Translations under genes and position numbers: made by a program
Assembly (NCBI RefSeq): GCF_011682145.1
Contig: NZ_WHJH01000005.1
Location: 124,001 to 188,000 of the forward strand
Source of the DNA: Massilia mucilaginosa
GTDB lineage: Bacteria > Pseudomonadota > Gammaproteobacteria > Burkholderiales > Burkholderiaceae_D
Length of the DNA: 64,000 bases
Direction of reading: 5' to 3'
Shown: positions 23,986 to 33,654 of the stretch, one piece after another
How the letters are laid out: each line of letters starts with the position of its first letter
Position numbering within the stretch: the stretch's first letter is position 1
The notes under the pieces: generated by a model
The model's database searches: none
What the model was told of the DNA's origin: nothing
What the model saw: only the letters and a program-made list of their open reading frames with translations

Positions 23986-24575
23986 GGGGCGCTTCGCTGC
24001 GCCAGGCGTCGTGGCATGCGCATGTGAACCGGGTCAACGCGCCGCTGGCGCTGCGCGCCTGGCTCACCAGCGGCGGCTCGCTGACGGCGCGCCTGGTCGC
24101 GCACAGCAAGGCCTTCCGCGTGCAGCGCCTGCACCAGCGGCGCGCGCCGTGCCTGGCGGACGAAGCCGCCGCGCTGGGTTTGCCGCGCACGGTCCAGGTG
24201 CTGGAGCGTGAAGTGTTGCTGCGCTGCGACGAAAGGCCGGTGGTGTTTGCGCACACGATGGTGCCGCTCTCGGCCAGCGCCAGCGACTGGCCGCTGTTCG
24301 GCGGGCTGGGCGAACGCTCGCTGGGGAGTACCCTGTTTTACGATCCGCAAGTGCTGCGCGGGGAACTGGAATTTGCGCGCATCCGCGCCGGTCATCCATT
24401 GATGGAACGGGCCCGGGCGGCGCTCGGCATGGACGCCGACACTGTTTTATATGCGCGGCGCTGCCTGTATCGCCGCCACCGGGGCATCTTGCTCGTGACC
24501 GAGGTGTTTCTGCCCCCGGTCCTGGCACTTGCCAGGCGCGACCTGACCCCCGCGCCAAAGAACAATACCAAGTAA
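23982..24575 (+). CDS. ubiC: Chorismate--pyruvate lyase (UbiC)
   Basis: Makes 4-hydroxybenzoate from chorismate, the first step of ubiquinone synthesis. The UbiC pattern is visible: VLEREVLLRCDERPVVFAHT, then GERSLGSTLFYDP and LYARRCLYRRHRGILLVTEVFLP. The GTG at 23982 is preferred because it overlaps the previous stop as GTGA; the protein is then 197 residues. An upstream in-frame start would run 30 nt further into the esterase gene. The ubiA partner is not in the window. Confidence 0.85.
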   Translation: MRGASLRQASWHAHVNRVNAPLALRAWLTSGGSLTARLVAHSKAFRVQRLHQRRAPCLADEAAALGLPRTVQVLEREVLLRCDERPVVFAHTMVPLSASASDWPLFGGLGERSLGSTLFYDPQVLRGELEFARIRAGHPLMERARAALGMDADTVLYARRCLYRRHRGILLVTEVFLPPVLALARRDLTPAPKNNTK

Positions 24576-24605
24576 AAAATATCAAAGCAAAGACAAAGCA
24601 TTCAC

Positions 24606-26660
24606 ATGAATCTATTTTTTGAAGAATCCGGCGATTTCAAGGTCGGCACCGTATTGTCGCAAGCGGGCGAGGCCTATCAGGTCGAAATGCCAAGCGGCAA
24701 GCGCACGAAGGTCAAGGTCAAGGACGTACTGTTGCAGTACGAAAAGCCGTCCGCCGCCGACCTGCTGGAAGCGGCCAAGGCGGTTGCCGGCGACGTCGAT
24801 TTCGAGTTCCTGTGGGAAGTCGCCGGCCAGGACGAATTCGGTTTCGCCGAGCTCGGCGCCGAGTATTTCGGCCACACCCCGCTGCCGTCCGAAGCGGCCG
24901 GACTGATCCTGGCGCTGCATGGCGCGCCGATCTACTTCTACAAGAAGGGACGTGGACGCTACAAGGCGGCCCCTGAAGCATCCTTGCGCGCGGCCCAGGC
25001 CGGCATCGAGAAAAAGAAACAGCAGGGCCTGATCCAGGCCGGCTATGTGGACGAACTCAAGGCCAGCAAGTTGCCGGAATCGATGCGGCCGCTGGTGCAG
25101 CAACTGTTGTTCAAGCCGGACAAGAACAGCATCGAATTCAAGGCGCTGGACGCCGCCTGCAACGAACTGCACACCACGCCGCAGCGCCTGATGCTGGCCG
25201 CCGGCGGCATCGGTTCGCCCAAAGAGCTGCACATGGCGCGCTTCCTGTTCGAGAATTTCCCGCGCGGCGCCGGTTTCCCGGCCGTCACGGTGCCAAGCGT
25301 GCCGACCAATCTGCCGCTCGCCAACGTGGCCGCGTTCTCGATCGATGACGTCACCACCACCGAGATCGACGATGCCTTCTCGGTCGTCACCCTGGCCGAC
25401 GGCATGGTGCAGGTCGGCATCCACATCGCCGCGCCGGGCCTGGGCATCCGCCCGGACGACGCCATCGACAAAATGGCGCGCACGCGCATGTCCACCGTCT
25501 ACATGCCGGGCGACAAAATCACCATGCTGCCGGACGAACTGGTCGCCGCTTTCACCCTGGCCGAAGGCAAGACCTGTCCGGCGGTGTCGCTGTACGCCAC
25601 CATCGATCCGGCCGACTGGAGCGTGAAGTCGACCGTCACCCGCGCCGAACTGGTGCCGATCAAGAGCAACCTGCGCAACAACGACCTGGACGATGTGGTC
25701 AGCGAAGAAGCGCTGGCGGCGGGCAGCGGCGAGTATCCGCACAAGGCCGAGATGGCCGTGCTGTGGCAGTGGGCGCTCACCCTGGAAGCGGCGCGCATGG
25801 TCAAGCGCGAAGGTTTCGGGCTCAAACCCGAGCAGAACAACCGGGTCGATTTCAATTTCTACGTCGAAGACGACGTCGTGACGGTGCTGCGCCGCAAGCG
25901 TGGCGCGCCGCTCGACAAGATCGTGGCCGAGCTGATGATTTTCGCGAATAGCACCTGGGGCAAGCTGATGCACGACTCGGGCGTGCCGGGTATTTACCGT
26001 TCGCAAGGCGCCGGCAGCGGCGCCGGCTGGGCCGCCAAGATGCAGGTGCGCATGGTCACCCATGCCGCGCCGCACCAGGGCCTCGGGGTGGACCAGTACG
26101 CATGGAGCACCTCGCCGCTGCGCCGGTATACCGACCTGGTCAACCAGTGGCAGATCCTGGCCTGCGCCGAGCATGGCGTGACGGCCCCGCTGGTGGCCCC
26201 GTTCAAGCCGCGCGACGCCAACCTGTTCGCGATCGTCTCGGCCTTCGACGCGGCGTATGGCGCCTACAACGACCACCAGCAGAACATGGAGCGCTACTGG
26301 TGCCTGCGCTGGCTCGGCCAGCAGGAGCGGCGCCAGGTCGAAGCGGTGGTGCTCAAGGATGAAGTGTTGCGTCTGACCGACATTCCGCTGATCATTCGCC
26401 TGCCCGGCATGCCGCAGGTGGCGCGCGGAGCGCAGGTCAAACTCGACATCCTGCGTTGGGACGAGCTCGATTTGACGATCGAAGCACGCCTGCTCGAACT
26501 GCCTTCCAGCACCGAGATCGCTGCCGATGCCGACCTCGATTACGAGGAAGAAGAGACGGCGGCGGACAGCGCGGCCCCGGCCGACACTGGCGAAGCGACC
26601 GAGGCAGTGGAAGCCGAGGGTTCGGTCACGGTGGTGACCAGCGAGCCGGCGGCCGGCTAA
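24606..26660 (+). CDS. RNase II/RNB-domain 3'-5' exoribonuclease
   Basis: A 684-residue exoribonuclease of the RNase II/R superfamily. The RNB catalytic segment SIDDVTTTEIDDAFSV carries the metal-binding aspartates, and the family signature YAWSTSPLRRYTDLVNQWQ follows. The N-terminal ~90 residues are an OB-like region different from E. coli Rnb, and an acidic Glu/Ala tail of ~50 residues ends the protein. This size and layout match the RNB proteins of betaproteobacteria. It acts in the cytoplasm on single-stranded RNA. It is preceded by an AT-rich 30-bp gap. Confidence 0.92.
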   Translation: MNLFFEESGDFKVGTVLSQAGEAYQVEMPSGKRTKVKVKDVLLQYEKPSAADLLEAAKAVAGDVDFEFLWEVAGQDEFGFAELGAEYFGHTPLPSEAAGLILALHGAPIYFYKKGRGRYKAAPEASLRAAQAGIEKKKQQGLIQAGYVDELKASKLPESMRPLVQQLLFKPDKNSIEFKALDAACNELHTTPQRLMLAAGGIGSPKELHMARFLFENFPRGAGFPAVTVPSVPTNLPLANVAAFSIDDVTTTEIDDAFSVVTLADGMVQVGIHIAAPGLGIRPDDAIDKMARTRMSTVYMPGDKITMLPDELVAAFTLAEGKTCPAVSLYATIDPADWSVKSTVTRAELVPIKSNLRNNDLDDVVSEEALAAGSGEYPHKAEMAVLWQWALTLEAARMVKREGFGLKPEQNNRVDFNFYVEDDVVTVLRRKRGAPLDKIVAELMIFANSTWGKLMHDSGVPGIYRSQGAGSGAGWAAKMQVRMVTHAAPHQGLGVDQYAWSTSPLRRYTDLVNQWQILACAEHGVTAPLVAPFKPRDANLFAIVSAFDAAYGAYNDHQQNMERYWCLRWLGQQERRQVEAVVLKDEVLRLTDIPLIIRLPGMPQVARGAQVKLDILRWDELDLTIEARLLELPSSTEIAADADLDYEEEETAADSAAPADTGEATEAVEAEGSVTVVTSEPAAG

Positions 26661-26738
26661 CGTTGCCAGCATCGCCACGGCGGCCATTAGAATGTAGAAT
26701 GGCCGTTCCCTGATTCAACAGATTCTTCCCGGTATCGT

Positions 26739-27623
26739 GTGAAGCACTTGCAAAATATAAGCTCCCTGTCCATTGCCGTGGCCGTTTCGGTCGCGGTGCA
26801 CGCGGCCCTGCTGGCGGTCCGTTTCGTCGCGCCCGAGGCGTTCAACCTGACCCCGACCGATCCCGGCCTCGAAGTCATCCTGGTCAACGCCAAGCACGCC
26901 AGCAAACCGCTGAAGGCGGACGCGCTGGCCCAGGCCAACCTCGATGGCGGCGGCAACGCCGACGCCGGCCGCGCCGCCTCGCCCCTGCCCGACATGCGCA
27001 AGGACGAGACCGGCGAAAGCGTCAAATCGACCTTGCGCCGCATTACCGAACTGGAGCAGATGCAGAAAAACCTGCTGACCAAGGCCAACGATTCGAATGT
27101 GCATGCGGCCCCGGTGACGGACAAGGAAACGCCCGATCCCGAGCAAGACGGCAACGACCTGATCGAGAGCACCAAGCCGCTCGCGCGCCAGAAGGCCGAG
27201 ATTGCCCAGCGTATCGAAGACCAGAACAAGCGTCCGCGCAAGACCTTCTTCACGCCGAGCACGCAGGAAGTCGGTTACGCCGTTTACTACAAAACGACGC
27301 AGAAGAAGATCGAAGACATCGGTACGCTGAACTTTCCGCAGAAAGACGGCAAGAAGCTTTACGGCGAGCTGATCGTGTACATCCCGATCTTCCAGGACGG
27401 CACCATTTACACCAAAGAAGGCGGCGTGCGCATCGAAAAGAGTTCGGGTAATCCCGCGCTCGACAAGGCGGCGCTGGCCATCGTGCGGCGCGCCGCGCCG
27501 TTCACCCAGTTCCCGAAAAACATGCGTTCCAGCGACAAGGACGACTTGTGGATCATGATCACGAGCTTCAAGTTCACGCGTGAAGACAAGCTCGAAGCCG
27601 AGCTGCGCGGCCAGACCAAATGA
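26739..27623 (+). CDS. TonB-like energy-transducer family protein
   Basis: A 294-residue protein with one N-terminal membrane helix (about residues 8-28), a polar periplasmic middle region and a C-terminal TonB-type domain (GELIVYIPIFQDGTIYTKEG ... NPALDKAALAIVRRAAPF). The GTG at 26739 (VKHLQN) gives the expected cytoplasmic start. No exbB/exbD lies nearby. TonB-like proteins of this type near aroE-mtgA may have a structural rather than transport role, which is inference. It is coupled to aroE by a 4-nt overlap. Confidence 0.8.
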   Translation: MKHLQNISSLSIAVAVSVAVHAALLAVRFVAPEAFNLTPTDPGLEVILVNAKHASKPLKADALAQANLDGGGNADAGRAASPLPDMRKDETGESVKSTLRRITELEQMQKNLLTKANDSNVHAAPVTDKETPDPEQDGNDLIESTKPLARQKAEIAQRIEDQNKRPRKTFFTPSTQEVGYAVYYKTTQKKIEDIGTLNFPQKDGKKLYGELIVYIPIFQDGTIYTKEGGVRIEKSSGNPALDKAALAIVRRAAPFTQFPKNMRSSDKDDLWIMITSFKFTREDKLEAELRGQTK

Positions 27624-28447
27624 GCGAGCGTTACTGCGTCATCGGGAATCCGATTGCCCACAGCAAGTCGCCCGAGATCCACGCCGCCTTTGCCCGGCAG
27701 ACCGGGCAAGAGATGGTGTACGAACGCTGCCTGGCGCCGCTCGATGCCTTCGAAGCGACCGTGCGCGCCCTGGTGGCCGCCGGCTACAAGGGCGCCAACG
27801 TCACCGTGCCCTTCAAACTCCAGGCCGCCGACCTGGTCGACCGTCTGACCGAACGCGCGCGCGCGGCCGGCGCCGTCAATACCCTGGTATTTAACAGCAG
27901 CGGCGGCATCATCGGCGACAATACCGACGGTGCCGGGCTGGTGGGTGACATCACCCGCAACGCCGCCATCGACCTCGAAGGCAAGCGCGTGCTGCTGCTG
28001 GGCGCCGGCGGGGCCGCGCGCGGCGCCGTGGTGCCGCTGCTGGCCGCCTTGCCGGCCGAACTGACGATCGCCAACCGCACTCTGGCCACGGCCGACACCC
28101 TGGTCGAGCGCTTCGCCTCCCAGCTGGCGCAGGACCAGCGCCTGGCCGCCTGCGCCTTCGAGGACATTGCCGGCCCGTACGACGTGGTCATCAACGCCAC
28201 CTCGGCCAGCCTGCTTGATGCCATGCCGCCAGTGCCGGCCGGCGCTTTCGGTCGCGGCACCCTGGCGCTCGACATGATGTACGGCAAGGCCCCGACCCGC
28301 TTCATGCTGTTCGCCGCCGCCCAGGGCGCGCAGGCGCGCGACGGCCTCGGCATGCTGGTCGAGCAAGCCGCCGAAGCCTTCTTGCTGTGGCGCGGCGCGC
28401 GTCCCGAGACCGCGGCCCTCCTGGACCGCCTGCGCCTGGCAATATGA
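27620..28447 (+). CDS. aroE: Shikimate dehydrogenase
   Basis: NADPH-dependent reduction of 3-dehydroshikimate to shikimate. In the 275-residue protein the substrate motif GNPIAHSKSPEIHAAFARQT, the catalytic Lys in NVTVPFKLQA, the nucleotide-binding LLGAGGAARGAV and NATSASL are present. The ATG overlaps the previous stop and its own stop overlaps mtgA, so three genes are coupled in a row. Confidence 0.96.
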   Translation: MSERYCVIGNPIAHSKSPEIHAAFARQTGQEMVYERCLAPLDAFEATVRALVAAGYKGANVTVPFKLQAADLVDRLTERARAAGAVNTLVFNSSGGIIGDNTDGAGLVGDITRNAAIDLEGKRVLLLGAGGAARGAVVPLLAALPAELTIANRTLATADTLVERFASQLAQDQRLAACAFEDIAGPYDVVINATSASLLDAMPPVPAGAFGRGTLALDMMYGKAPTRFMLFAAAQGAQARDGLGMLVEQAAEAFLLWRGARPETAALLDRLRLAI

Positions 28448-29166
28448 GCAAGGCCGCCAAGCCCGCCAAGGGTGGCGCACGCAAGCGCTGGATCAAGTGG
28501 CTGTTGCTCGGCCCCTTGCTGATCTTCATCGTGGTCCAGCTGTATTTCTTCCTCATGGTGTGCTGGTATTCCCAGGTCAATCCATCGAGCACGAACATGA
28601 TGGACGACCAGCTGGCCCTGATGCGCGAAAAGAAACCCAAGGCCGTGCTGCAGCACCAGTGGGTGCCGTACGAGCGCATCTCGGAGAACCTGAAACGGGC
28701 CGTGATCGCCTCGGAAGACGCCAATTTTTCCGAGCATGACGGGGTCGACTGGGAAGCGCTGCAAAAAGCCTATGAACGCAACAACCGGCGCCACAAGGTG
28801 GTCGGCGGCGGCTCCACCATCACCCAGCAGCTGGCCAAGAACCTGTTCCTGACCGGCTCGCGCAGCTACTTGCGCAAGGGCCAGGAAATGATCATCGCCT
28901 TCATGCTCGAAACGGTCATGAGCAAGCAGCGCATCCTGGAAATCTACCTGAACGTGGCTGAATTCGGGCGCGGCATCTTCGGCGCCGAGGCGGCCGCGCG
29001 CTATTACTACCGCACCACCGCAGCCAACCTGGGCGTGGCGCAGGCCGCCAAGCTGGCCGTGATGCTGCCCAATCCCCGCTATTACGACCGCAACCGCAGC
29101 TCGAGCTACCTGGCGCGCCGCACCACCCTCATCGTCAATCGTATGAGTTCGGCAGACTTGCCCTGA
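28444..29166 (+). CDS. mtgA: Monofunctional biosynthetic peptidoglycan transglycosylase
   Basis: Inner-membrane glycosyltransferase (GT51) that polymerises lipid II into glycan strands. The 240-residue protein starts at ATG 28444, overlapping the aroE stop. After a Lys-rich cytoplasmic tail comes one membrane helix (LLLGPLLIFIVVQLYFFLMV). Catalytic motifs are IASEDANFSEHDGVDW (with the catalytic Glu), GGSTITQQLAKNLFL and the RxE-type KGQEMIIAFMLE. The aroE-mtgA order is common in betaproteobacteria. Confidence 0.95.
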   Translation: MSKAAKPAKGGARKRWIKWLLLGPLLIFIVVQLYFFLMVCWYSQVNPSSTNMMDDQLALMREKKPKAVLQHQWVPYERISENLKRAVIASEDANFSEHDGVDWEALQKAYERNNRRHKVVGGGSTITQQLAKNLFLTGSRSYLRKGQEMIIAFMLETVMSKQRILEIYLNVAEFGRGIFGAEAAARYYYRTTAANLGVAQAAKLAVMLPNPRYYDRNRSSSYLARRTTLIVNRMSSADLP

Positions 29167-29186
29167 TTCTTTACTGGAATATTTCC

Positions 29187-29609
29187 ATGCTCTATCGTCA
29201 CCAACATGGCGCCATCTCGCTGTTCTGGGTCGCCACCGGCTCGGTTGCCCTGGCGGCACTCGCCATGGCCGCCTTGTTTTCCATGCGCTACGAGCGCAAT
29301 CTGTTCGCCGAGGGCGCTGCCAAACTCGGCAAGACCGTCACCGCCAGTGGGGCCGGCAAGGTGATCGACTCGGCCAAGCAAGCCGTCGGCGAGGCGTCCG
29401 GCAAGGGCGACGGCCAGATGCGCAAGTGCGTCATCAACGGCAAGACGGTCATTTCCAACACCGATTGCACGCCTGACAACCGCACCAGCAAGGTGATCCA
29501 GATTCACGACACCAAGGGCATCGAAGCGCCTAAAAAGCCGCCGCTCGAGCAGGCGCCGGCGGGCTCGAACCCGATGCTCGACAAAATGATCGAAAAACAG
29601 CTGCGCTGA
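29187..29609 (+). CDS. Small membrane-anchored DUF4124-like protein
   Basis: A 140-residue protein of unknown function. A single N-terminal hydrophobic helix (about residues 10-30) is followed by an Ala/Gly/Lys-rich stretch and KCVINGKTVISNTDCTPDN. That last stretch resembles DUF4124 domains, small periplasmic modules with a cysteine pair. The ATG is 20 nt after mtgA, so it may be co-transcribed. The C-terminal tail is Pro-rich. Confidence 0.7.
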   Translation: MLYRHQHGAISLFWVATGSVALAALAMAALFSMRYERNLFAEGAAKLGKTVTASGAGKVIDSAKQAVGEASGKGDGQMRKCVINGKTVISNTDCTPDNRTSKVIQIHDTKGIEAPKKPPLEQAPAGSNPMLDKMIEKQLR

Positions 29610-29690
29610 GGCGATTTAAGTGTTTCGGGGTGGTCGGCCTCAGGCCTAACGGGTACACTTGCGCTGTTTTGAATCCGGCCGAGAAAGCGC

Positions 29691-30656
29691 ATGATCAACG
29701 TATTTGTCCTACAAAATGGCCGACTCAATCAGGTACCGATCGAGTCGCGGGCGGATCTCGAAAACGTGGCGCCGGTGTGGGTCGACCTGACCGATCCGAA
29801 CGACGACGAGCGGGCCTGGGTCAAGACCATCTACGGCGTGATCTTGCCGGGCGAAGACGAAGTCAAGGATATCGAAGCGTCGGCCCGCTATTACGAAGCC
29901 GAAAACGGCGACCTGCATCTGCGCACCGACTTCCTGCTGGAAGAAGACGACGGCCCTTCGCGCGTGGTCACGGTCGCCTTCATTCTCGCGCGCAAGATGC
30001 TGTTTTCGGTGCACACCGACGACTTGCCGGTGTTCCGCCTGGTGCGCATGCGCGCGCGCTCGCGGCCGGGCTCGATTGCCGATTACATGGACGTGCTGCT
30101 CGACCTGTACGCCACCGACGCCGAGTACTCGGCCGATGCGCTGGAAGGTATTTACCAGCACCTGGAAGAAGTCAGCGGGCTGGTGCTGCAGAAAGAATTC
30201 ACCGATAAAGACGCGGCCGACGCCCTGAACGCGATTGCGCGCGAGGAAGACTTGAATGGCCGCATCCGGCGCAACATGATGGATACACGGCGCGCCGTCA
30301 GTTTCCTGATGCGCGGGCGGCTGCTCAACGCCGAGCAATTCGAAGAAGCGCGCCAGATCCTGCGCGACATCGAATCGCTGGACGGCCACACTTCCTTCCT
30401 GTTCGACAAGATCAACTTCCTGATGGACGCCACGGTCGGTTTCATCAACATTAACCAGAACAAGATCATCAAGATCTTCTCGGTGGCCTCGGTGGCGTTC
30501 TTGCCGCCGACTTTGATTGCCAGTATTTACGGCATGAACTTCAAGTTTTTCCCTGAGCTGGAATGGCAGTTCGGCTATCCGCTGGCCTTGAGCCTGATGG
30601 TGGCCTCGATGATTACGCCGGTGCTGGTGTTCTTGCGCAGGGGCTGGTTGAGGTAA
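29691..30656 (+). CDS. corA: Magnesium/cobalt transporter CorA
   Basis: Pentameric inner-membrane divalent cation channel. The 321-residue protein has a large N-terminal cytoplasmic domain and two C-terminal membrane helices. The first helix is followed by the family signature YGMNF (GMN selectivity motif) and a short acidic loop. The C-terminus is positively charged (RRGWLR). The ATG follows a GAGAAAG site. A REP-like palindrome follows 33 bp after the stop, before convergent hemL. Confidence 0.94.
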   Translation: MINVFVLQNGRLNQVPIESRADLENVAPVWVDLTDPNDDERAWVKTIYGVILPGEDEVKDIEASARYYEAENGDLHLRTDFLLEEDDGPSRVVTVAFILARKMLFSVHTDDLPVFRLVRMRARSRPGSIADYMDVLLDLYATDAEYSADALEGIYQHLEEVSGLVLQKEFTDKDAADALNAIAREEDLNGRIRRNMMDTRRAVSFLMRGRLLNAEQFEEARQILRDIESLDGHTSFLFDKINFLMDATVGFININQNKIIKIFSVASVAFLPPTLIASIYGMNFKFFPELEWQFGYPLALSLMVASMITPVLVFLRRGWLR

Positions 30657-30688
30657 GTCGGGTACGCGCGCCCCCCCAGAGCTTTGCA

Positions 30689-30718
30689 CCGTCATTCCCG
30701 CCTGCGCGGGAATGACGG
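30689..30718. repeat. REP-like palindrome between corA and hemL
   Basis: CCGTCATTCCCGC (30689-30701) and GCGGGAATGACGG (30706-30718) form a perfect 13-bp stem with a 4-nt loop. GTCATTCCCGC/GCGGGAATGAC palindromes are a common dispersed repeat type in proteobacteria. It lies between convergent genes and could stop transcription from both sides. Confidence 0.75.
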
Positions 30719-30748
30719 AAATGCGCTCGGTGGCTTGAAAACGTACAG

Positions 30749-32038
30749 TCAAGCCAGCTTGGCAAACACCCGGCGCGCCGCCGCGATGGTTTCTTCGATC
30801 ACCGCGTCATCGTGCTGCGCCGACACAAACCCCGCCTCGAACGCGGCCGGCGCAAAGTACACGCCTTCGTCCAGCATCGCGTGGAAAAAGGCATTGAAGC
30901 GCGTCTTGTCGCCCGCCATCATCTCGGCATAGCTGCCCGGCACTTCTTCGCTGAAATAGATCCCGAACATGCCGCCCACCGAATCGGCGCAGAAGGTCAC
31001 GCCCGCTTCTTTGGCCGCTTGCGCCAGCCCGGCCGCCAGTTTTGCGGTCTGCGCCGTCAGCTTCTCGTAGAAACCCGGCTGCTGGATCAGCTTCAAGGTG
31101 GTCATGCCGGCCGCCACCGCCACCGGATTGCCCGACAGGGTCCCGGCCTGGTACACCGCCCCGATCGGCGCCATGTTCTGCATCAGTTCCGAGCGCCCGC
31201 CGAAAGCCGCCACCGGCATCCCGCCGCCGATGACCTTGCCCAGCGCGGTCAGGTCCGGCACGATGTCGTACAGCGCCTGCGCGCCGCCCAGCCCAACGCG
31301 GAAACCGCACATGACTTCGTCGAAAATCAGGATCGCGCCGTGCTTGGTGCACAGCTCGCGCATGGCGCGCAGGAATTCCGGCGTGGCCTTGATCAGGTTC
31401 ATGTTGCCGGCTACCGGTTCCACGATCACGCAGGCGATGGTGTCGCCCATCGAGGCGAACGCGTCTTCGAGCTGGGCCACATTGTTATAGTCGAGCACCA
31501 GGGTGTGCTTCACGAAGTCTTCCGGCACGCCGGCCGAGGTCGGGTTACCGAAAGTCAGCAAGCCGCTGCCGGCCTTGACCAGCAGCGAGTCGGCGTGGCC
31601 GTGGTAGCAGCCTTCGAACTTGACGATCTTGTCGCGCCCGGTGGCGCCGCGCGCCAGGCGCAGCGCGCTCATGGTCGCTTCGGTGCCGGACGATACCAGC
31701 CGCACCTGCTCGATCGACGGCACCAGGCGGCAGATTTCCTCGGCCATCAGGATTTCGCCTTCGGTCGGGGCGCCGAACGAGAGGCCGCGCGCGGCCGCGT
31801 CCTGCACCGCTTTGACCACCTCCGGGTGGGCGTGGCCGACGATGGCCGGCCCCCACGAGCCGATGTAGTCGATATAGCGCTTGCCGTCGGCGTCCCAGAA
31901 GTAGGGGCCTTCGGCGCGGGTGATGAAGCGCGGCGTGCCGCCCACCGATTTGAAGGCGCGCACCGGCGAATTGACGCCGCCGGGGGTGGTTTTCTGGGCG
32001 CGCGCGAACAGCGTGTTATTCAGGGAGTCTTGGTTCAT
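30749..32038 (-). CDS. hemL: Glutamate-1-semialdehyde 2,1-aminomutase
   Basis: PLP-dependent enzyme that makes 5-aminolevulinate for haem from glutamate-1-semialdehyde. I chose ATG 32038 ([15 protein letters not shown]), giving 429 residues; the open frame extends upstream antisense to nothing useful. The PLP-binding region is [19 protein letters not shown] with the Schiff-base Lys, and [17 protein letters not shown] supplies the Asp. The start overlaps the thiD stop by 4 nt, so it is translated after thiD. Confidence 0.96.
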   Translation of the reverse strand: MNQDSLNNTLFARAQKTTPGGVNSPVRAFKSVGGTPRFITRAEGPYFWDADGKRYIDYIGSWGPAIVGHAHPEVVKAVQDAAARGLSFGAPTEGEILMAEEICRLVPSIEQVRLVSSGTEATMSALRLARGATGRDKIVKFEGCYHGHADSLLVKAGSGLLTFGNPTSAGVPEDFVKHTLVLDYNNVAQLEDAFASMGDTIACVIVEPVAGNMNLIKATPEFLRAMRELCTKHGAILIFDEVMCGFRVGLGGAQALYDIVPDLTALGKVIGGGMPVAAFGGRSELMQNMAPIGAVYQAGTLSGNPVAVAAGMTTLKLIQQPGFYEKLTAQTAKLAAGLAQAAKEAGVTFCADSVGGMFGIYFSEEVPGSYAEMMAGDKTRFNAFFHAMLDEGVYFAPAAFEAGFVSAQHDDAVIEETIAAARRVFAKLA

Positions 32039-32871
32039 GGCTTGCTCGATAAGGAAATGGGGTGTGCGAAAAATTTGTTGGGCACCAGCTTGCCCATGCC
32101 GAAGCGCTGCGCATTGGCCAGCGCGCCGACGGTGAATTCCTGGGCCGCCTGGATGGCGTCGATCGGCTCGAACTGGCGCGCCATCAGCGCGGCCAGCGCG
32201 CCCGACAAGGTGCTGCCGGCGCCGACGAACGGGCCGGGAAAATGCTGCCAGTTGAAGGTGCCGATCACGCCGTTCTCGTCGAACAGGGTGTTGGCCAGCT
32301 GCGCGCCGGCGCCCGTGCCGCTGGTGCCGGTGCACTTGACCAGCACATACTGGCAGCCCATGCCGGTCAGTTCAAGCACGTCTTCCTTGAGCATGTCGCC
32401 GCCGCCGTCGCGCCAGGTCTCGGCCATGCGCGCCAGTTCCACCTGCGTGAGCAGCAGCACGGTCGCCTGCGGCACCAGGATCTGGCGGATCGCGCCGAGC
32501 ATGTCGTCGTCGGCCAGACCCGAATCGGGCAGGCTCGATAAAAACGGGTCGAGGATCAGCGGCACGTCAGGGTAGTCGGAGACGATTTCGGCAATCGCCG
32601 AGGCTTGCTCGATGCTGGTCAGCGCGCCCACCTTGAAGGCGGCCACCGGCATGTCTTCGAGCACCACGCGGGCCTGGTCGCAGACCCAGTCGGCGTCGAC
32701 CTCCTGCACGTCTTCGACCCGCGCGGTGTCGGAAATGAGAATGCCGGTCATGACCGACAGGCCGTGGCAGCCGAGGGCCGAAAAACACGCCAGGTCGGCC
32801 TGGATGCCGATAGCGCCTATGGGGTCGGACACGCCGAACGTTAAGATCAGAGGAGAAGTTTGGATTTGCAC
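32035..32871 (-). CDS. thiD: Divergent ThiD-type hydroxymethylpyrimidine (phosphate) kinase
   Basis: A 278-residue ribokinase-fold protein of the ThiD family (thiamine pyrimidine phosphorylation). The usual AGSDxSGGAGIQADL reads [16 protein letters not shown] here. The C-terminal anion-hole motif GTGCTLSSA reads GAGSTLSGA, so the catalytic-position Cys is Ser. Activity may be altered. The order rubredoxin (divergent), thiD, hemL recurs in betaproteobacteria. No THI-box riboswitch is visible upstream. It is coupled to hemL by a 4-nt overlap. Confidence 0.78.
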   Translation of the reverse strand: MQIQTSPLILTFGVSDPIGAIGIQADLACFSALGCHGLSVMTGILISDTARVEDVQEVDADWVCDQARVVLEDMPVAAFKVGALTSIEQASAIAEIVSDYPDVPLILDPFLSSLPDSGLADDDMLGAIRQILVPQATVLLLTQVELARMAETWRDGGGDMLKEDVLELTGMGCQYVLVKCTGTSGTGAGAQLANTLFDENGVIGTFNWQHFPGPFVGAGSTLSGALAALMARQFEPIDAIQAAQEFTVGALANAQRFGMGKLVPNKFFAHPISLSSKP

Positions 32872-32928
32872 GGCCGGTAGATTAAGATGCCTGATTCGGC
32901 ATTTTACTAGATAGAAGGGTAGTCCAAC

Positions 32929-33132
32929 GTGAGCAGCAATGAATCAACCGGCGCAGCAGGCGCCGCTTTCCAGACCTGGATGTGCCTGATCTGCGGTTGG
33001 GTGTACGACGAGGCCGCCGGCCTGCCCGAGGAAGGCATCGCCCCCGGCACCCGCTGGGCCGATGTGCCGATGAATTGGACCTGCCCCGAGTGCGGCGCCC
33101 GTAAAGACGACTTCGAAATGACAGTTATTTGA
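32929..33132 (+). CDS. Rubredoxin
   Basis: A 67-residue iron-only electron carrier. The two iron-binding motifs are CLICGWVYDE and CPECGARKDDF, separated by the normal distance. An N-terminal Ser/Ala extension of ~13 residues precedes the fold. The GTG at 32929 follows GAAGGG and is the only plausible start. It is divergent from thiD, with 57 bp between them. The electron partner is unknown. Confidence 0.94.
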   Translation: MSSNESTGAAGAAFQTWMCLICGWVYDEAAGLPEEGIAPGTRWADVPMNWTCPECGARKDDFEMTVI

Positions 33133-33237
33133 TTGGCATGAGGCTTATTGCCGACACATGTTGACTAGCCGCAACATTAAGGGGACAAAAGGGTTGCCCT
33201 ATGATATCGTTCATGCTCATGCCGAGTGAAACTGAAT

Positions 33238-33639
33238 ATGACGACATTGCCGCAACCGAACGTACTGAAAATCATGGTGATCGACGACAGCAGCACGATT
33301 CGTCGTTCGGCCGAGATTTTCCTCACCCAGGCAGGATATCAGGTGGTGCTGGCCGAAGATGGCTTCGATGCCCTGGCCAAGATCAACGACCATCATCCGT
33401 CGCTGATCTTCTGCGACATCCTGATGCCGCGCCTGGATGGTTACCAGACCTGCGCGCTGATCAAGCGCAGTGCGCGTTTTCACGCCACCCCGGTGCTGAT
33501 GCTGTCATCGAAAGATGGCCTGTTCGACCGGGCGCGCGGCCTGATGGTCGGTTCCTCCGCCTACCTGACCAAACCCTTTAGCAAAGACAGTCTGCTTAGC
33601 GCAGTGCGCGAGCACACTGCCGATACCGTTTCAAAATAA
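33238..33639 (+). CDS. pilG: PilG-type twitching-motility response regulator
   Basis: First gene of the Chp chemosensory cluster. The 133-residue single receiver domain has VIDDSSTIRRSAE, the phospho-acceptor Asp in IFCDILMPRLDGY and the switch Lys in YLTKPFS. In Pseudomonas PilG promotes pilus extension through the ChpA kinase. I prefer ATG 33238 (MTTLPQPNV); an in-frame GTG at 33226 would add four residues. It is separated by about 105 bp from the rubredoxin gene, where a promoter is expected. Confidence 0.88.
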   Translation: MTTLPQPNVLKIMVIDDSSTIRRSAEIFLTQAGYQVVLAEDGFDALAKINDHHPSLIFCDILMPRLDGYQTCALIKRSARFHATPVLMLSSKDGLFDRARGLMVGSSAYLTKPFSKDSLLSAVREHTADTVSK

Positions 33640-33654
33640 TTACTGGAGCCTCCC

